A stretch of DNA of 64,000 nt, from contig NZ_VDMR01000006.1 in the NCBI RefSeq assembly GCF_006346315.1, forward strand, positions 124,001 to 188,000, in the 5' to 3' direction. Source of the stretch: Nocardioides litoris. GTDB lineage: Bacteria > Actinomycetota > Actinomycetes > Propionibacteriales > Nocardioidaceae. Below, one piece after another: positions 43,806 to 52,422 of the stretch. The position numbers and the translations under genes are program-made. The number at the start of each line of letters is the position of its first letter. Within the stretch, counting starts at the first letter, position 1. A model generated the notes under the pieces. It made no database searches. It worked only from the letters and a program-made list of their open reading frames with translations, and had not been told where the DNA came from.

Positions 43806-44768
43806 TCACAGCCCCATCGCCGTGCGGGCCGCGGCCAGCACGGGCTCGGTCACCGTGCGGGCCCGCTCCTCCCCGCGGCGGTAGACGTCCGCGACGTGCG
43901 CCGGGTCGGCCGCTAGCGCGGCGTACCGCGCCTGGAGCGGCTCAAGCTCGGCCACCACGGCGTCGGTGACCGCCCGCTTGAGCGCGCCGTACGTCGTCAG
44001 GCCGGCCGCCGAGCCGCCGCACGCCTCGAGCACCTCGAGCAGGTTGGTCACGCCGGGCTTGGCCTCCCGGTCGCGGCGCACGGCGTCGGGGCCGGTGTCG
44101 CTGTCGGTGACCGCCCGGGCCACCTTGCGGCGCACCACGTCGGGCGGGTCGAGGAGCAGCACCGAGCCCGCCGGGTCGGCCGACTTCGACATCTTGCGGG
44201 TGGGGTGCGCCAGGTCCATGACCCGGGCCCGGCCTCCCGCGGCCGTGACGACCTCGGGCACCACGAACACCTCCCCGTACCGGCGGTGGAAGCGCAGCGC
44301 GAGGTCGCGGGTGAGCTCGACGTGCTGGCGCTGGTCGTCGCCGACCGGCACCACCGCGGGCCGGTAGAGCAGGATGTCGGCCGCCATCAGGGCCGGGTAG
44401 GTGAACAGCGACGTGCGCACCGAGTCGGCGCTGCCGGCCCGGCGCTTCTCGCGGTACTGCGTCATCCGGCCCAGCTCGCCGGTCGTGACGACGCACTCGA
44501 GCAGGTAGCCGAGCTGGGCGTGGGCCGGCACCCGGCTCTGCCGGAACAGGGTCGCGCGGTCCAGCCCGGCCGCGAGGAGCAGGGTGGCCATCTCGGTGGT
44601 GTGGGCGCGCAGGGCGACCGGGTCGTGCTCGGTGGTCATCGCGTGCAGGTCGGCGATGCCGTAGAAGGCGTCGTCCTGGCGCTCCCGCATCGGGTGCAGG
44701 GCGCCGAGCAGGCTGCCGAGCGTGAGGCGGCCGGACGGGGTGAGCAGGGACAGGGTGCGGGTGGTCAT
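43806..44768 (-). CDS. trpS: Tryptophanyl-tRNA synthetase
   Basis: TrpS charges tRNA-Trp. The 320-residue class Ic synthetase has the HIGH-equivalent TPSGRLTLGSLLGAL (residues 10-24), LAMTT-like helix AMTTEHDPVALR, VGDDQRQHVELTRDLA and the KMSKS loop (RKMSKSADPAGS). It lacks the usual PTG start of the motif (TPSG), as in the antibiotic-resistant TrpRS branch of actinobacteria; whether it is the only copy cannot be told. The 172-base gap upstream holds a short Trp-Trp leader and a strong hairpin, suggesting attenuation by charged tRNA-Trp. Confidence 0.92.
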   Translation of the reverse strand: MTTRTLSLLTPSGRLTLGSLLGALHPMRERQDDAFYGIADLHAMTTEHDPVALRAHTTEMATLLLAAGLDRATLFRQSRVPAHAQLGYLLECVVTTGELGRMTQYREKRRAGSADSVRTSLFTYPALMAADILLYRPAVVPVGDDQRQHVELTRDLALRFHRRYGEVFVVPEVVTAAGGRARVMDLAHPTRKMSKSADPAGSVLLLDPPDVVRRKVARAVTDSDTGPDAVRRDREAKPGVTNLLEVLEACGGSAAGLTTYGALKRAVTDAVVAELEPLQARYAALAADPAHVADVYRRGEERARTVTEPVLAAARTAMGL

Positions 44769-44820
44769 GGGTGGCTCCGGGGTCGAGGTCGCCCCGGGGC
44801 CCGTCGTGCCGACAACGCAG

Positions 44821-44844
44821 CACGGCCGCCCGAGGGCGGCCGTG
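44821..44844 (-). terminator. Attenuator hairpin upstream of trpS
   Basis: CACGGCCGCCC (44821-44831) and GGGCGGCCGTG (44834-44844) are perfectly complementary over 11 pairs. It lies between the Trp-Trp leader (stop at 44880) and the trpS start, the position of an attenuation terminator. There is no clear T-run. It could instead terminate the upstream DUF885 transcript. Confidence 0.65.
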
Positions 44845-44879
44845 TCTGGGTGAGGTGCGTCAGAGGATGGTCCGCCGGG

Positions 44880-44927
44880 TCAGGCGGGCCACCACGCGGT
44901 CGTCACGAGGACGGCGGTCGTCAGCAC
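44880..44927 (-). CDS. Candidate Trp leader peptide of trpS
   Basis: A 15-codon frame from GTG 44927 reads V-L-T-T-A-V-L-V-T-T-A-W-W-P-A and stops at TGA 44880-44882. Two adjacent Trp codons (44889-44894) near the end are what a ribosome-stalling leader needs. A following GGCGGACC segment (44870-44877) can pair either with the leader end or with the CCGCC of the hairpin's left arm, giving the expected antiterminator switch. No convincing Shine-Dalgarno sequence was seen, and expression is unproven. Confidence 0.5.
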   Translation of the reverse strand: MLTTAVLVTTAWWPA

Positions 44928-44940
44928 GAGCGCGATGCTC

Positions 44941-46635
44941 TCACGGGAGCCGGGCCGCGACCACCTCGTCCAGCACGCCGAGCGGCAGCGAGCCCGAGTC
45001 GAGGACCGCGGAGTGGAAGCGGCGCACGTCGAACGCCTCGCCCTGCCGCTCCTCGGCCGCGCGCCGGATCCGCTCGATCTCGACCCGGCCCACCATGTAG
45101 GAGCAGGCCTGGCCGGGCATCGTGATGTAGCGGTCGACCTCGGGCCGCACGACGCCCTCGGCGAGCGGCGAGTTGTCCAGCATGTACTGCACGGCCTGCT
45201 CCCGGCTCCAGCCGAGCGCGTGCAGCCCGGTGTCGACGACGAGCCGGCACGCGCGCATCGAGTCGGCGGCGTACATGCCCATCCGGTCGACGGGGGAGGT
45301 GTAGAGGCCCATCTCGTCGGCCAGCCGCTCGGTGTAGAGGCCCCAGCCCTCGGCGTAGGCCGAGTTGTGGAGGTGCTTGCGGAACTCCGGCACCGCGTCG
45401 AGCTCGGCGGCGATGGCCAGCTGCAGGTGGTGGCCCGGGATGCCCTCGTGGAAGGCCATCGCCTCCAGCTCGAAGGTGCCCCACGACGTCGGGTCGTCGA
45501 CGTTGATGAAGAACGTGCCGCCCCGGCTGCCGTCGCCCGCGGGCGGGAAGTAGAACGCCTTGGCGCCGCTCGTGGTCGAGCGCACCTCGCACGGCGCCTG
45601 CGGCAGCACCTCGAACCAGTCGGGCATCGCGTCCCACGCCCGCTGCATCGCGACCTCGGACGCGGTCACCAGCTGCTCGCCCTCGGTGAAGTGCAGGGCG
45701 GGGTCGGTGCGCATGGCCTCGAAGATCTGCGCCAGGTCGTCGGTGCCGACGACGTCGGGCCCGAGCGAGCGGTACTCCTCGGCCAGCTTGGCCACCGTGG
45801 CCAGGCCGAGGTCGTGGATCTCCTGCGCGGTCTTGTCGGTGGTCGTGTAGTAGCGCAGCAGTGCGGCGTACGTCGCCTCGCCGTCGGGCAGCGCGGCCAG
45901 GCCGCACCGGTCGTCGGGCCGGGCGTGGGGGAGCACCTCGTCGCGGAGCACGTCGCGGAACGCGGCCATCGCCGGCCGCAGCTCGTCGGCGACCACGGCG
46001 GTGACCGCCGCGCGGAAGGACTCGGCGTCGACCTCGGCGGGGGCGGCGGGGAGCGCGGCCAGCACCGGGTCGTCGGCCACGTCGGTCCCGAGGATCGCGT
46101 CGAGCTGGGCCACGGTGTCGGTCACCGCGAACGCCGCGGGGGTGCGGCCCGACGCCACGCCCTCCCGCAGCCGGTCGGCCTCCTCGCCGTAGGCCCGGGC
46201 GACGCCGTGCAGCTTCTCGAGCAGCGCCTGGGCCACGGTGGCGTCGGGCAGCGCGAACATGCCCACGAGGATCGGCACCATCGCCTGCGAGCCGAAGATC
46301 GGGTTGGCGCCGGTCAGCTCGGCCAGCCGCGCCTCGAGCCGGTCGGCGGTCGAGGTGGCCGTCTGCAGGAGCACGGCCCGGGTGGTGCGCTGCTGGGCGT
46401 CGAGCGCGCCGGGGTCGATCGACTCCGCGTCGGCGGCGAAGGTGCGCAGCGCCTCGACCTGCCGGTCCTCCGCAGCCCGGGAGAGGTCCTCGTAGAACGC
46501 GGCGTAGCGGTAGAGGCCGAGCAGGTGGGCCTCGGTGGGGTTGGTCTCGAGGTAGTAGTCCCAGAAGGCCGACGCCAGCGTCGTGAGGTCCTCGCTGGCG
46601 GTCTGGCTGGGGTCGGTGATCCCGGTCTCGCTCAT
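44941..46635 (-). CDS. DUF885 family protein (putative metallopeptidase)
   Basis: A 564-residue, mostly helical cytoplasmic protein. The family hallmark is the zinc-peptidase-like MAFHEGIPGHHLQLA, with the downstream EGWGLYTERLADE and VGRVEIERIRRAAEE segments. DUF885 proteins are related to oligopeptidases; the substrate is unknown. ATG 46635 follows TAGGGT by eight bases. trpS and its leader lie downstream on the same strand. Confidence 0.88.
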   Translation of the reverse strand: MSETGITDPSQTASEDLTTLASAFWDYYLETNPTEAHLLGLYRYAAFYEDLSRAAEDRQVEALRTFAADAESIDPGALDAQQRTTRAVLLQTATSTADRLEARLAELTGANPIFGSQAMVPILVGMFALPDATVAQALLEKLHGVARAYGEEADRLREGVASGRTPAAFAVTDTVAQLDAILGTDVADDPVLAALPAAPAEVDAESFRAAVTAVVADELRPAMAAFRDVLRDEVLPHARPDDRCGLAALPDGEATYAALLRYYTTTDKTAQEIHDLGLATVAKLAEEYRSLGPDVVGTDDLAQIFEAMRTDPALHFTEGEQLVTASEVAMQRAWDAMPDWFEVLPQAPCEVRSTTSGAKAFYFPPAGDGSRGGTFFINVDDPTSWGTFELEAMAFHEGIPGHHLQLAIAAELDAVPEFRKHLHNSAYAEGWGLYTERLADEMGLYTSPVDRMGMYAADSMRACRLVVDTGLHALGWSREQAVQYMLDNSPLAEGVVRPEVDRYITMPGQACSYMVGRVEIERIRRAAEERQGEAFDVRRFHSAVLDSGSLPLGVLDEVVAARLP

Positions 46636-46643
46636 GCCTCACG

Positions 46644-46649
46644 ACCCTA
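46644..46649 (-). promoter_or_regulatory. -10 element of the DUF885 gene
   Basis: TAGGGT on the minus strand, eight bases before ATG 46635. Confidence 0.45.
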
Positions 46650-46665
46650 GACCCGGCCTCGGACA

Positions 46666-46705
46666 GTGGTCCCGGGACAGGCGCCAGGGCGCCTTCCTCG
46701 ACCAC
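46666..46705. repeat. REP-like palindromic unit A
   Basis: A 40-base unit running from GTGGTCCCGGG to CTTCCTCGACCAC. Its reverse complement begins GTGGTCGAGGAAGG and aligns with unit B, so A and B form an inverted pair. Both ends are GTGGTC/GACCAC. Confidence 0.75.
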
Positions 46706-46725
46706 AGCGCGGCCCGGGCCGGACG

Positions 46726-46763
46726 GTGGTCGAGGAGGGCCGCCAGGCCCGTCTCGAGACCAC
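46726..46763. repeat. REP-like palindromic unit B
   Basis: A 38-base unit from GTGGTCGAGGAGGG to CGTCTCGAGACCAC, with a GC-rich middle. It lies 20 bases from unit A in the 136-base gap between the mannosyltransferase stop and the DUF885 start. Confidence 0.75.
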
Positions 46764-46771
46764 GCAGCCGC

Positions 46772-48070
46772 TCAGGGCGGGTAGTCGCCGTACATCCCCG
46801 GCAGCGGGGAGAAGACGACCAGCCAGCCGACCCAGCCGACCTGGCCGAGGACCCCGAGCACGACCCACAGCGCCGTGCGCGCCCGCCACCAGCGCGGCTC
46901 GGGCCGGTGCACCCCGACGAGCACGACGGCCAGCGGGAAGAGCGGCAGCAGGTAGCGGAAGATGCTGGTGTGGCCGTCGACGACGGCCAGGAGGTAGAGC
47001 GCGTACGCCGCCGACCAGACCCGCAGGCGCAGGTCGAGCCCCGCGCCCAGCCGGGGCACCAGCAGGGCCAGCGCGAGCAGGAGCGGGACGGCGATGCCGA
47101 GCGCGGGCAGCACGTAGATCCGGTCGTGGGTGTCGAGTGCCGCGCGCACGGTGCGCTCCCACGGCTCCAGGAACCGGATCTGGTCCTCGCCGCGCCAGGC
47201 GGTCATGGTGGCGGGGTAGGCGTCGCGGCGGCCCGTGCCGACGGCGGCCACCGCGGTCCACAGCAGGCCCGACAGGCCGGTCAGGCCGAGGGCGGCGACC
47301 ATGCCGACCCGCTCGGCGGTGCCGATCGGACGCTCCTCGCGCTGCCGCCACCGCATCCCCAGGGCCACGACCACGACCACCACGAGCGGGAGCGCGATGG
47401 GCCGGGTCAGCCCCAGCGCGAGTGCGGTGGCGCCGGTGGCCCACCAGCCCCAGGTGCGCTCGCGCACCAGGAACCACAAGAACGTGACCAGCAGCAGCAT
47501 CGAGGACGACTCGGTGTAGGCCATCTGCAGCACCGGCGCGACGGGCCACGCCGCCCACACCGCCACCGCGGCCAGCGCCATCGCCTCCGCGCCCGGCCGG
47601 CGGGGGAGGGTGTCGACGAGCAGGCGCGCCATCACCATCGCCGCGCCGAGGCCGGCCAGCACGGCCAGCAGCGGCGCGACGGTGCCGAAGCCGGCGCCGG
47701 TCAGCGCCATGACCAGCCGGACGGCGTACGGGTAGACGGGGTAGAACGCCCACGGGTTCTGCTCGACCCGGCCGGTGTCGGGGCTGACCGGCAGGGAGTC
47801 GGGGTAGCCGTCCTCGGCGATCCGCTGGTACCAGACGGCGTCCCAGTTCAGGGCCAGGTCGATGTCGCCCTCGGCCGGCCCCTGCACGCCGGGGTAGAAG
47901 CCCGCGCCGTCGGCCGCGCGGCTCATCAGGACCGCGGTCACCACCCGCAGCACGAGGTAGACCGCGCCGGCCCGCACCCACAGCGGCAGCCCGGACACCG
48001 CCGCCCACGGCCCACCGCCGCGGCGCAGGTCGAGGTCGCGCGGGGCTCGCGACGTGGGAGGGGCGGTCAT
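46772..48070 (-). CDS. PIG-V-like mannosyltransferase (GT-C fold)
   Basis: A 432-residue polytopic membrane protein with roughly ten hydrophobic helices. The first long loop contains LALNWDAVWYQRIAEDGYPDSLP, the WDxxWYxxIA-x-GY pattern of PIG-V-type polyprenol-phosphate-mannose glycosyltransferases, with the catalytic Asp in WDA. It should add a mannose on the outer face of the membrane to a lipid glycan or protein. The start ATG 48070 is 17 bases from the divergent acuC start. Confidence 0.8.
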   Translation of the reverse strand: MTAPPTSRAPRDLDLRRGGGPWAAVSGLPLWVRAGAVYLVLRVVTAVLMSRAADGAGFYPGVQGPAEGDIDLALNWDAVWYQRIAEDGYPDSLPVSPDTGRVEQNPWAFYPVYPYAVRLVMALTGAGFGTVAPLLAVLAGLGAAMVMARLLVDTLPRRPGAEAMALAAVAVWAAWPVAPVLQMAYTESSSMLLLVTFLWFLVRERTWGWWATGATALALGLTRPIALPLVVVVVVALGMRWRQREERPIGTAERVGMVAALGLTGLSGLLWTAVAAVGTGRRDAYPATMTAWRGEDQIRFLEPWERTVRAALDTHDRIYVLPALGIAVPLLLALALLVPRLGAGLDLRLRVWSAAYALYLLAVVDGHTSIFRYLLPLFPLAVVLVGVHRPEPRWWRARTALWVVLGVLGQVGWVGWLVVFSPLPGMYGDYPP

Positions 48071-48075
48071 GTGGC

Positions 48076-48081
48076 TAGTGT
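48076..48081 (+). promoter_or_regulatory. -10 element of the acuC-like gene
   Basis: TAGTGT six bases before GTG 48088; overlaps the opposite -10 at 48077-48082 almost completely. Confidence 0.55.
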
Positions 48082-48082
48082 C
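48077..48082 (-). promoter_or_regulatory. -10 element of the mannosyltransferase gene
   Basis: GACACT on the minus strand, six bases before ATG 48070. It shares five bases with the divergent TAGTGT, so polymerase could use only one direction at a time. Confidence 0.4.
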
Positions 48083-48087
48083 GCAAG

Positions 48088-49272
48088 GTGCCCTCGTGCC
48101 CCGGTCCGGCGTCCGTCGTCTTCGACGAGCGCCTCACCTCCTACGACTTCGGGCCCACCCACCCGATGTCGCCGGTGCGGGTCGACCTCACGATGCGCCT
48201 GGCCCGCGCCCTCGGGGTCGTCGGCGAGCGGCTCGAGGTCGTGACGGCCCGCCCGGCGTCGTACGACGAGCTGCGGGCCGTGCACACCGCCGACCTGCTC
48301 GCCGCGGTCGCCGCCGGGCGCCCGGACGAGCGCCACGGCCTCGGCACGCCCGACGACCCGGTCTTCGCCGGCATGCACGAGGCGGCCGCGCTCGTGGCCG
48401 GCGCCACGGTCGAGGCGTGCCGCCAGGTGTGGTCCGGCGAGCGGCGGCACAGCGCCAACGTCGCCGGCGGGCTGCACCACGCGATGGCCGACCGGGCCAG
48501 CGGCTTCTGCGTCTACAACGACGCCGCCGTCGGCATCGCCCAGCTGCTGGCGATGGGCGCCGAGCGGGTCGCCTACGTCGACGTCGACGCCCACCACGGC
48601 GACGGCGTCGAGGCGGCGTTCCGCGACGACCCCCGGGTGCTGACGATCTCGCTGCACGAGTCGGGGCAGTTCCTCTTCCCCGGCACCGGGTCCTCCGACG
48701 ACGTCGGTGGCCCCGGCGCCGAGGGCTTCGCGGTCAACGTGCCGCTCCCGCCCCGCACCGGCGACGCCGGGTGGCTGCGCGCCTTCCACGCCGTCGTGCC
48801 CGAGCTGCTGCGCGAGGTCCGGCCGCAGGTGCTCGTGACCCAGCACGGCTGCGACTCCCACCGCGACGACCCGCTGGCCGACCTCGCGCTCAGCGTCGAC
48901 GCCCAGCGCGCGGCCGCGGTCGCGCTGCACGACCTGGCCCACGAGGTGTGCGACGGACGGTGGGTCGCCCTCGGCGGCGGTGGGTACGCCGTGACCACGG
49001 TCGTCCCCCGTGCCTGGACCCACCTGCTCGCGACCGTGGCGGGCCGGCCCCTCGACGTCGCGACCCCGCTGCCGGAGGCCTGGCGGGCGCGGGTCGAGGA
49101 GCTGATCGGCGAGCCCGGGCCGGAGCGGATGGGTGACCGGGAGCCCGGTGACGAGCCCGGTTTCACCCCCTGGGACCAGGGCTACGACCCCGCCGACGAC
49201 CTCGACCGGGCCGTCCACGCGACCCGTGCAGCGGTCTTCCCGTACCACGGGCTCGATCCCCAGGCTTGGTAG
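48088..49272 (+). CDS. AcuC-like acetoin utilisation / histone deacetylase family protein
   Basis: A 394-residue class I HDAC-fold enzyme that should remove acetyl groups from lysine side chains (acetyl-CoA synthetase is the known target of bacterial AcuC). Zinc and catalytic residues are visible in SANVAGGLHHAMADRASGFC, VAYVDVDAHHGDGVEAAFRDD, TISLHESGQFLFPGTG and QHGCDSHRDDPLADL; the GGGGYA end motif is present. GTG 48088 uses a leaderless promoter overlapping that of the divergent gene. Confidence 0.92.
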   Translation: MPSCPGPASVVFDERLTSYDFGPTHPMSPVRVDLTMRLARALGVVGERLEVVTARPASYDELRAVHTADLLAAVAAGRPDERHGLGTPDDPVFAGMHEAAALVAGATVEACRQVWSGERRHSANVAGGLHHAMADRASGFCVYNDAAVGIAQLLAMGAERVAYVDVDAHHGDGVEAAFRDDPRVLTISLHESGQFLFPGTGSSDDVGGPGAEGFAVNVPLPPRTGDAGWLRAFHAVVPELLREVRPQVLVTQHGCDSHRDDPLADLALSVDAQRAAAVALHDLAHEVCDGRWVALGGGGYAVTTVVPRAWTHLLATVAGRPLDVATPLPEAWRARVEELIGEPGPERMGDREPGDEPGFTPWDQGYDPADDLDRAVHATRAAVFPYHGLDPQAW

Positions 49273-49407
49273 GCTCGCCGGGACTCACAAGTTCCATCCG
49301 GCAAATCCTTCCCCACCAGTCACACCAAGCCCTATTGTCTGCTTCGTCGCGCCCGTGTCATCACCGGTGGGGAAGCCGGTGGCGGACGCAGAGAAAGCTG
49401 GTGCCCC

Positions 49408-49611
49408 ATGTCGAGCTCGTCCGGAGGCTTGTCCGACCCCAAGTTCCTCACCATCGCCGAGGTCGCCGCGATCATGCGCGTCTCGAAGATGACCGTGTAC
49501 CGCCTGGTGCACGGTGGTGACCTCCCCGCCGTGCGCGTGGGGCGGTCGTTCCGCGTCTCGGAGGAGGACGTGGACGAGTACCTGCGCAAGAGCTTCTACT
49601 CGGCCGGCTGA
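49408..49611 (+). CDS. bldC: BldC-like MerR/excisionase-type DNA-binding protein
   Basis: A 67-residue protein that is almost only a winged HTH: FLTIAEVAAIMRVSKMTVYRLVHGGDLPAVRVGRSFRVSEEDVDEYLRKSF. It closely resembles BldC of Streptomyces, which binds direct repeats cooperatively and times development, and the Rv0500A-type protein next to mycobacterial proC. GAAAGC lies ahead of the ATG. The 135-base upstream gap is less GC-rich and holds a TATTGT (49333-49338) that could be a -10. A strong hairpin follows the stop. Confidence 0.9.
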   Translation: MSSSSGGLSDPKFLTIAEVAAIMRVSKMTVYRLVHGGDLPAVRVGRSFRVSEEDVDEYLRKSFYSAG

Positions 49612-49617
49612 CGCGTC

Positions 49618-49648
49618 GACCGGTCGCCCGGACGACGGGCGGCCGGTC
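49618..49648 (+). terminator. Terminator after the bldC-like gene
   Basis: GACCGGTCGCCCG (49618-49630) pairs with CGGGCGGCCGGTC (49636-49648) with one mismatch; loop of five bases. Confidence 0.7.
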
Positions 49649-49792
49649 CCCGTCGACCGTCCCGCGGGCGTCCTCGCGCGCCCCGGGTCGGTCGCCGGCG
49701 TCCGGGACCCCCACGCGTCGCCGTACGACGTGCGGCGCTCCGCGCGGCGGTCCTGTGACGGACGCGATTCCGTACCCGCTGCGGGTGCCGGT

Positions 49793-49798
49793 TAGGCT
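49793..49798 (+). promoter_or_regulatory. -10 element upstream of the bS22 gene
   Basis: TAGGCT 53 bases before GTG 49852. The rest of the gap 49649-49851 shows no other clear signal. Confidence 0.45.
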
Positions 49799-49851
49799 TG
49801 CCGTCTGCCCGGGTCCCCGGGTGGTCGTTGCACGTTCGAGAGTTGGGTTCC

Positions 49852-49953
49852 GTGGGTTCCGTCATCAAGAAGCGCCGCAAGCGCATGGCCAAGAAGAAGC
49901 ACCGCAAGCTGCTGAAGAAGACGCGCGTGCAGCGTCGCAAGCTCGGCAAGTAG
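49852..49953 (+). CDS. Ribosomal protein bS22 (AURKAIP1/COX24-domain protein)
   Basis: A 33-residue, extremely basic protein: [20 protein letters not shown] followed by [13 protein letters not shown]. About half of the residues are Lys or Arg. It matches the AURKAIP1/COX24 C-terminal domain, found in actinobacterial 30S ribosomes as bS22 and next to bldC-like and epimerase genes (as Rv0500B). GTG 49852 is the only start that keeps the conserved [11 protein letters not shown] beginning. Too short for standard gene finders. Confidence 0.9.
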   Translation: MGSVIKKRRKRMAKKKHRKLLKKTRVQRRKLGK

Positions 49954-49968
49954 CGCCGCTCCTTCGCC

Positions 49969-51124
49969 ATGTCCGGGGGCGGCGGCAAGGTCGTGCTGGT
50001 CACCGGGGTCTCCCGTGACCTCGGTCGCCGCTGCGCCCGCGCGATCGCCGAGGACCCCTCGGTGCGCCGCGTCATCGGCGTCGACGTCGTGCCGCCCCGC
50101 GGTGACGTCGGCGGCGTGTCGTTCGTGCGCGCCGACATCCGCAACCCGGTCATCGCGAAGATCATCGCCAAGGAGGACGTCGACACCGTCGTCCACATGA
50201 GCGTCATCGCGACCCCCGGCACCGCCGGGGGTCGGAGCACGATGAAGGAGCTCAACGTCATCGGGACGATGCAGCTCCTCGCCGCCTGCCAGAAGGCGCC
50301 CAGCGTGCGCGACCTGGTCGTGAAGTCGACGACCACCGTGTACGGCGCCAGCAACCGCGACCCGGCGATGTTCACCGAGGGCATGGAGCCGCGCCGCGCC
50401 CCGCGCGCCGGCTACGCCAAGGACGTCGCCGAGATCGAGGGCTACGTGCGCGGCTTCGCCCGTCGGCGCACCGACGTCCGGGTGACGATGCTGCGCTGCG
50501 CCAACGTCATTGGGCCCCACGTGGTCAGCCCGATCACCTCCTACTTCCGGCTCCCGGTGGTCCCGACCGTGCTCGGCTACGACGCCCGGATGCAGTTCCT
50601 GCACGAGGACGACCTGCAGGCCGTCCTCCAGCACGCCGTCTCCACCGACGTCGCCGGCACCTTCAACGTCGCCGGCGACGGCGTCCTGATGCTGAGCCAG
50701 GCCGTGCGCCGCCTCCAGCGCCCGGCCGTCCCGCTGCCCGGCTTCGCCGTCGGCTCGCTCGGCTCGGCCCTGCGCTCGGCGCGGGTGGCCGACTTCTCGC
50801 CCGAGCAGCAGTCGTTCCTCACCTACGGCCGCGGCGTCGACACCACCGCGATGCACGAGGTCCTCGGCTTCCGTCCGCGCTACACGACCGCCGAGGCCTT
50901 CGCCGACTTCGCCTCCGGCCTGCCCCCGACCGGCGGGCGCGCCGAGCGCGCCCTGGCCGGCGTCGCCGAGCGGCTGCCCAGCACGCCGGCGTACGCCGCC
51001 CCCTCGGCCCTGCCCGGCGCGCCCGGCGCCGTGGGTGGCGACGACAGCACGGTGCTCAGCCTCGCCGCGGCGCGCACCCCCGCCCGGTCCGCACGCGCGC
51101 ACCGCGGCCAGGGGGGTGGTCGCC

Positions 51125-51132
<8 letters not shown>
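49969..51132 (+). CDS. NAD-dependent epimerase/dehydratase (SDR family)
   Basis: A 387-residue extended SDR. It has a modified cofactor loop (VLVTGVSRDLGRRCARAI), VDTVVHMSVIATPG, and KSTTTVYGASNRDPAMF; the usual YxxxK is replaced by YAKDVAEIEGY, so the catalytic Lys is two residues after the Tyr and chemistry may differ. A C-terminal 90-residue Ala/Pro/Arg tail is probably disordered. It occupies the galE2-like position between bS22 and the acyltransferase, and overlaps the latter by eight bases. Confidence 0.85.
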
Positions 51133-52321
<1,189 letters not shown>

Positions 52322-52381
52322 CCCGTCCGCCGGGGGTGGGACACCGACCGTCCGAGCGCCGCCGACGGTCGCCAGGTCACC

Positions 52382-52407
52382 GCGAGCCCCGGCCGGAGCC
52401 GGCTCGC
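52382..52407. terminator. Bidirectional hairpin between acyltransferase and DUF5667 genes
   Basis: GCGAGCC (52382-52388) and GGCTCGC (52401-52407) pair perfectly, with an internal CCGG that can extend the stem. Convergent gene ends lie on both sides. Confidence 0.65.
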
Positions 52408-52422
52408 ACCGTGCTGCCCAGG

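Noticed and set aside
44769..44940. T-box riboswitch upstream of trpS
   Set aside because: No T-box core sequence or specifier loop is seen; the Trp-Trp leader with a following hairpin explains the region better.
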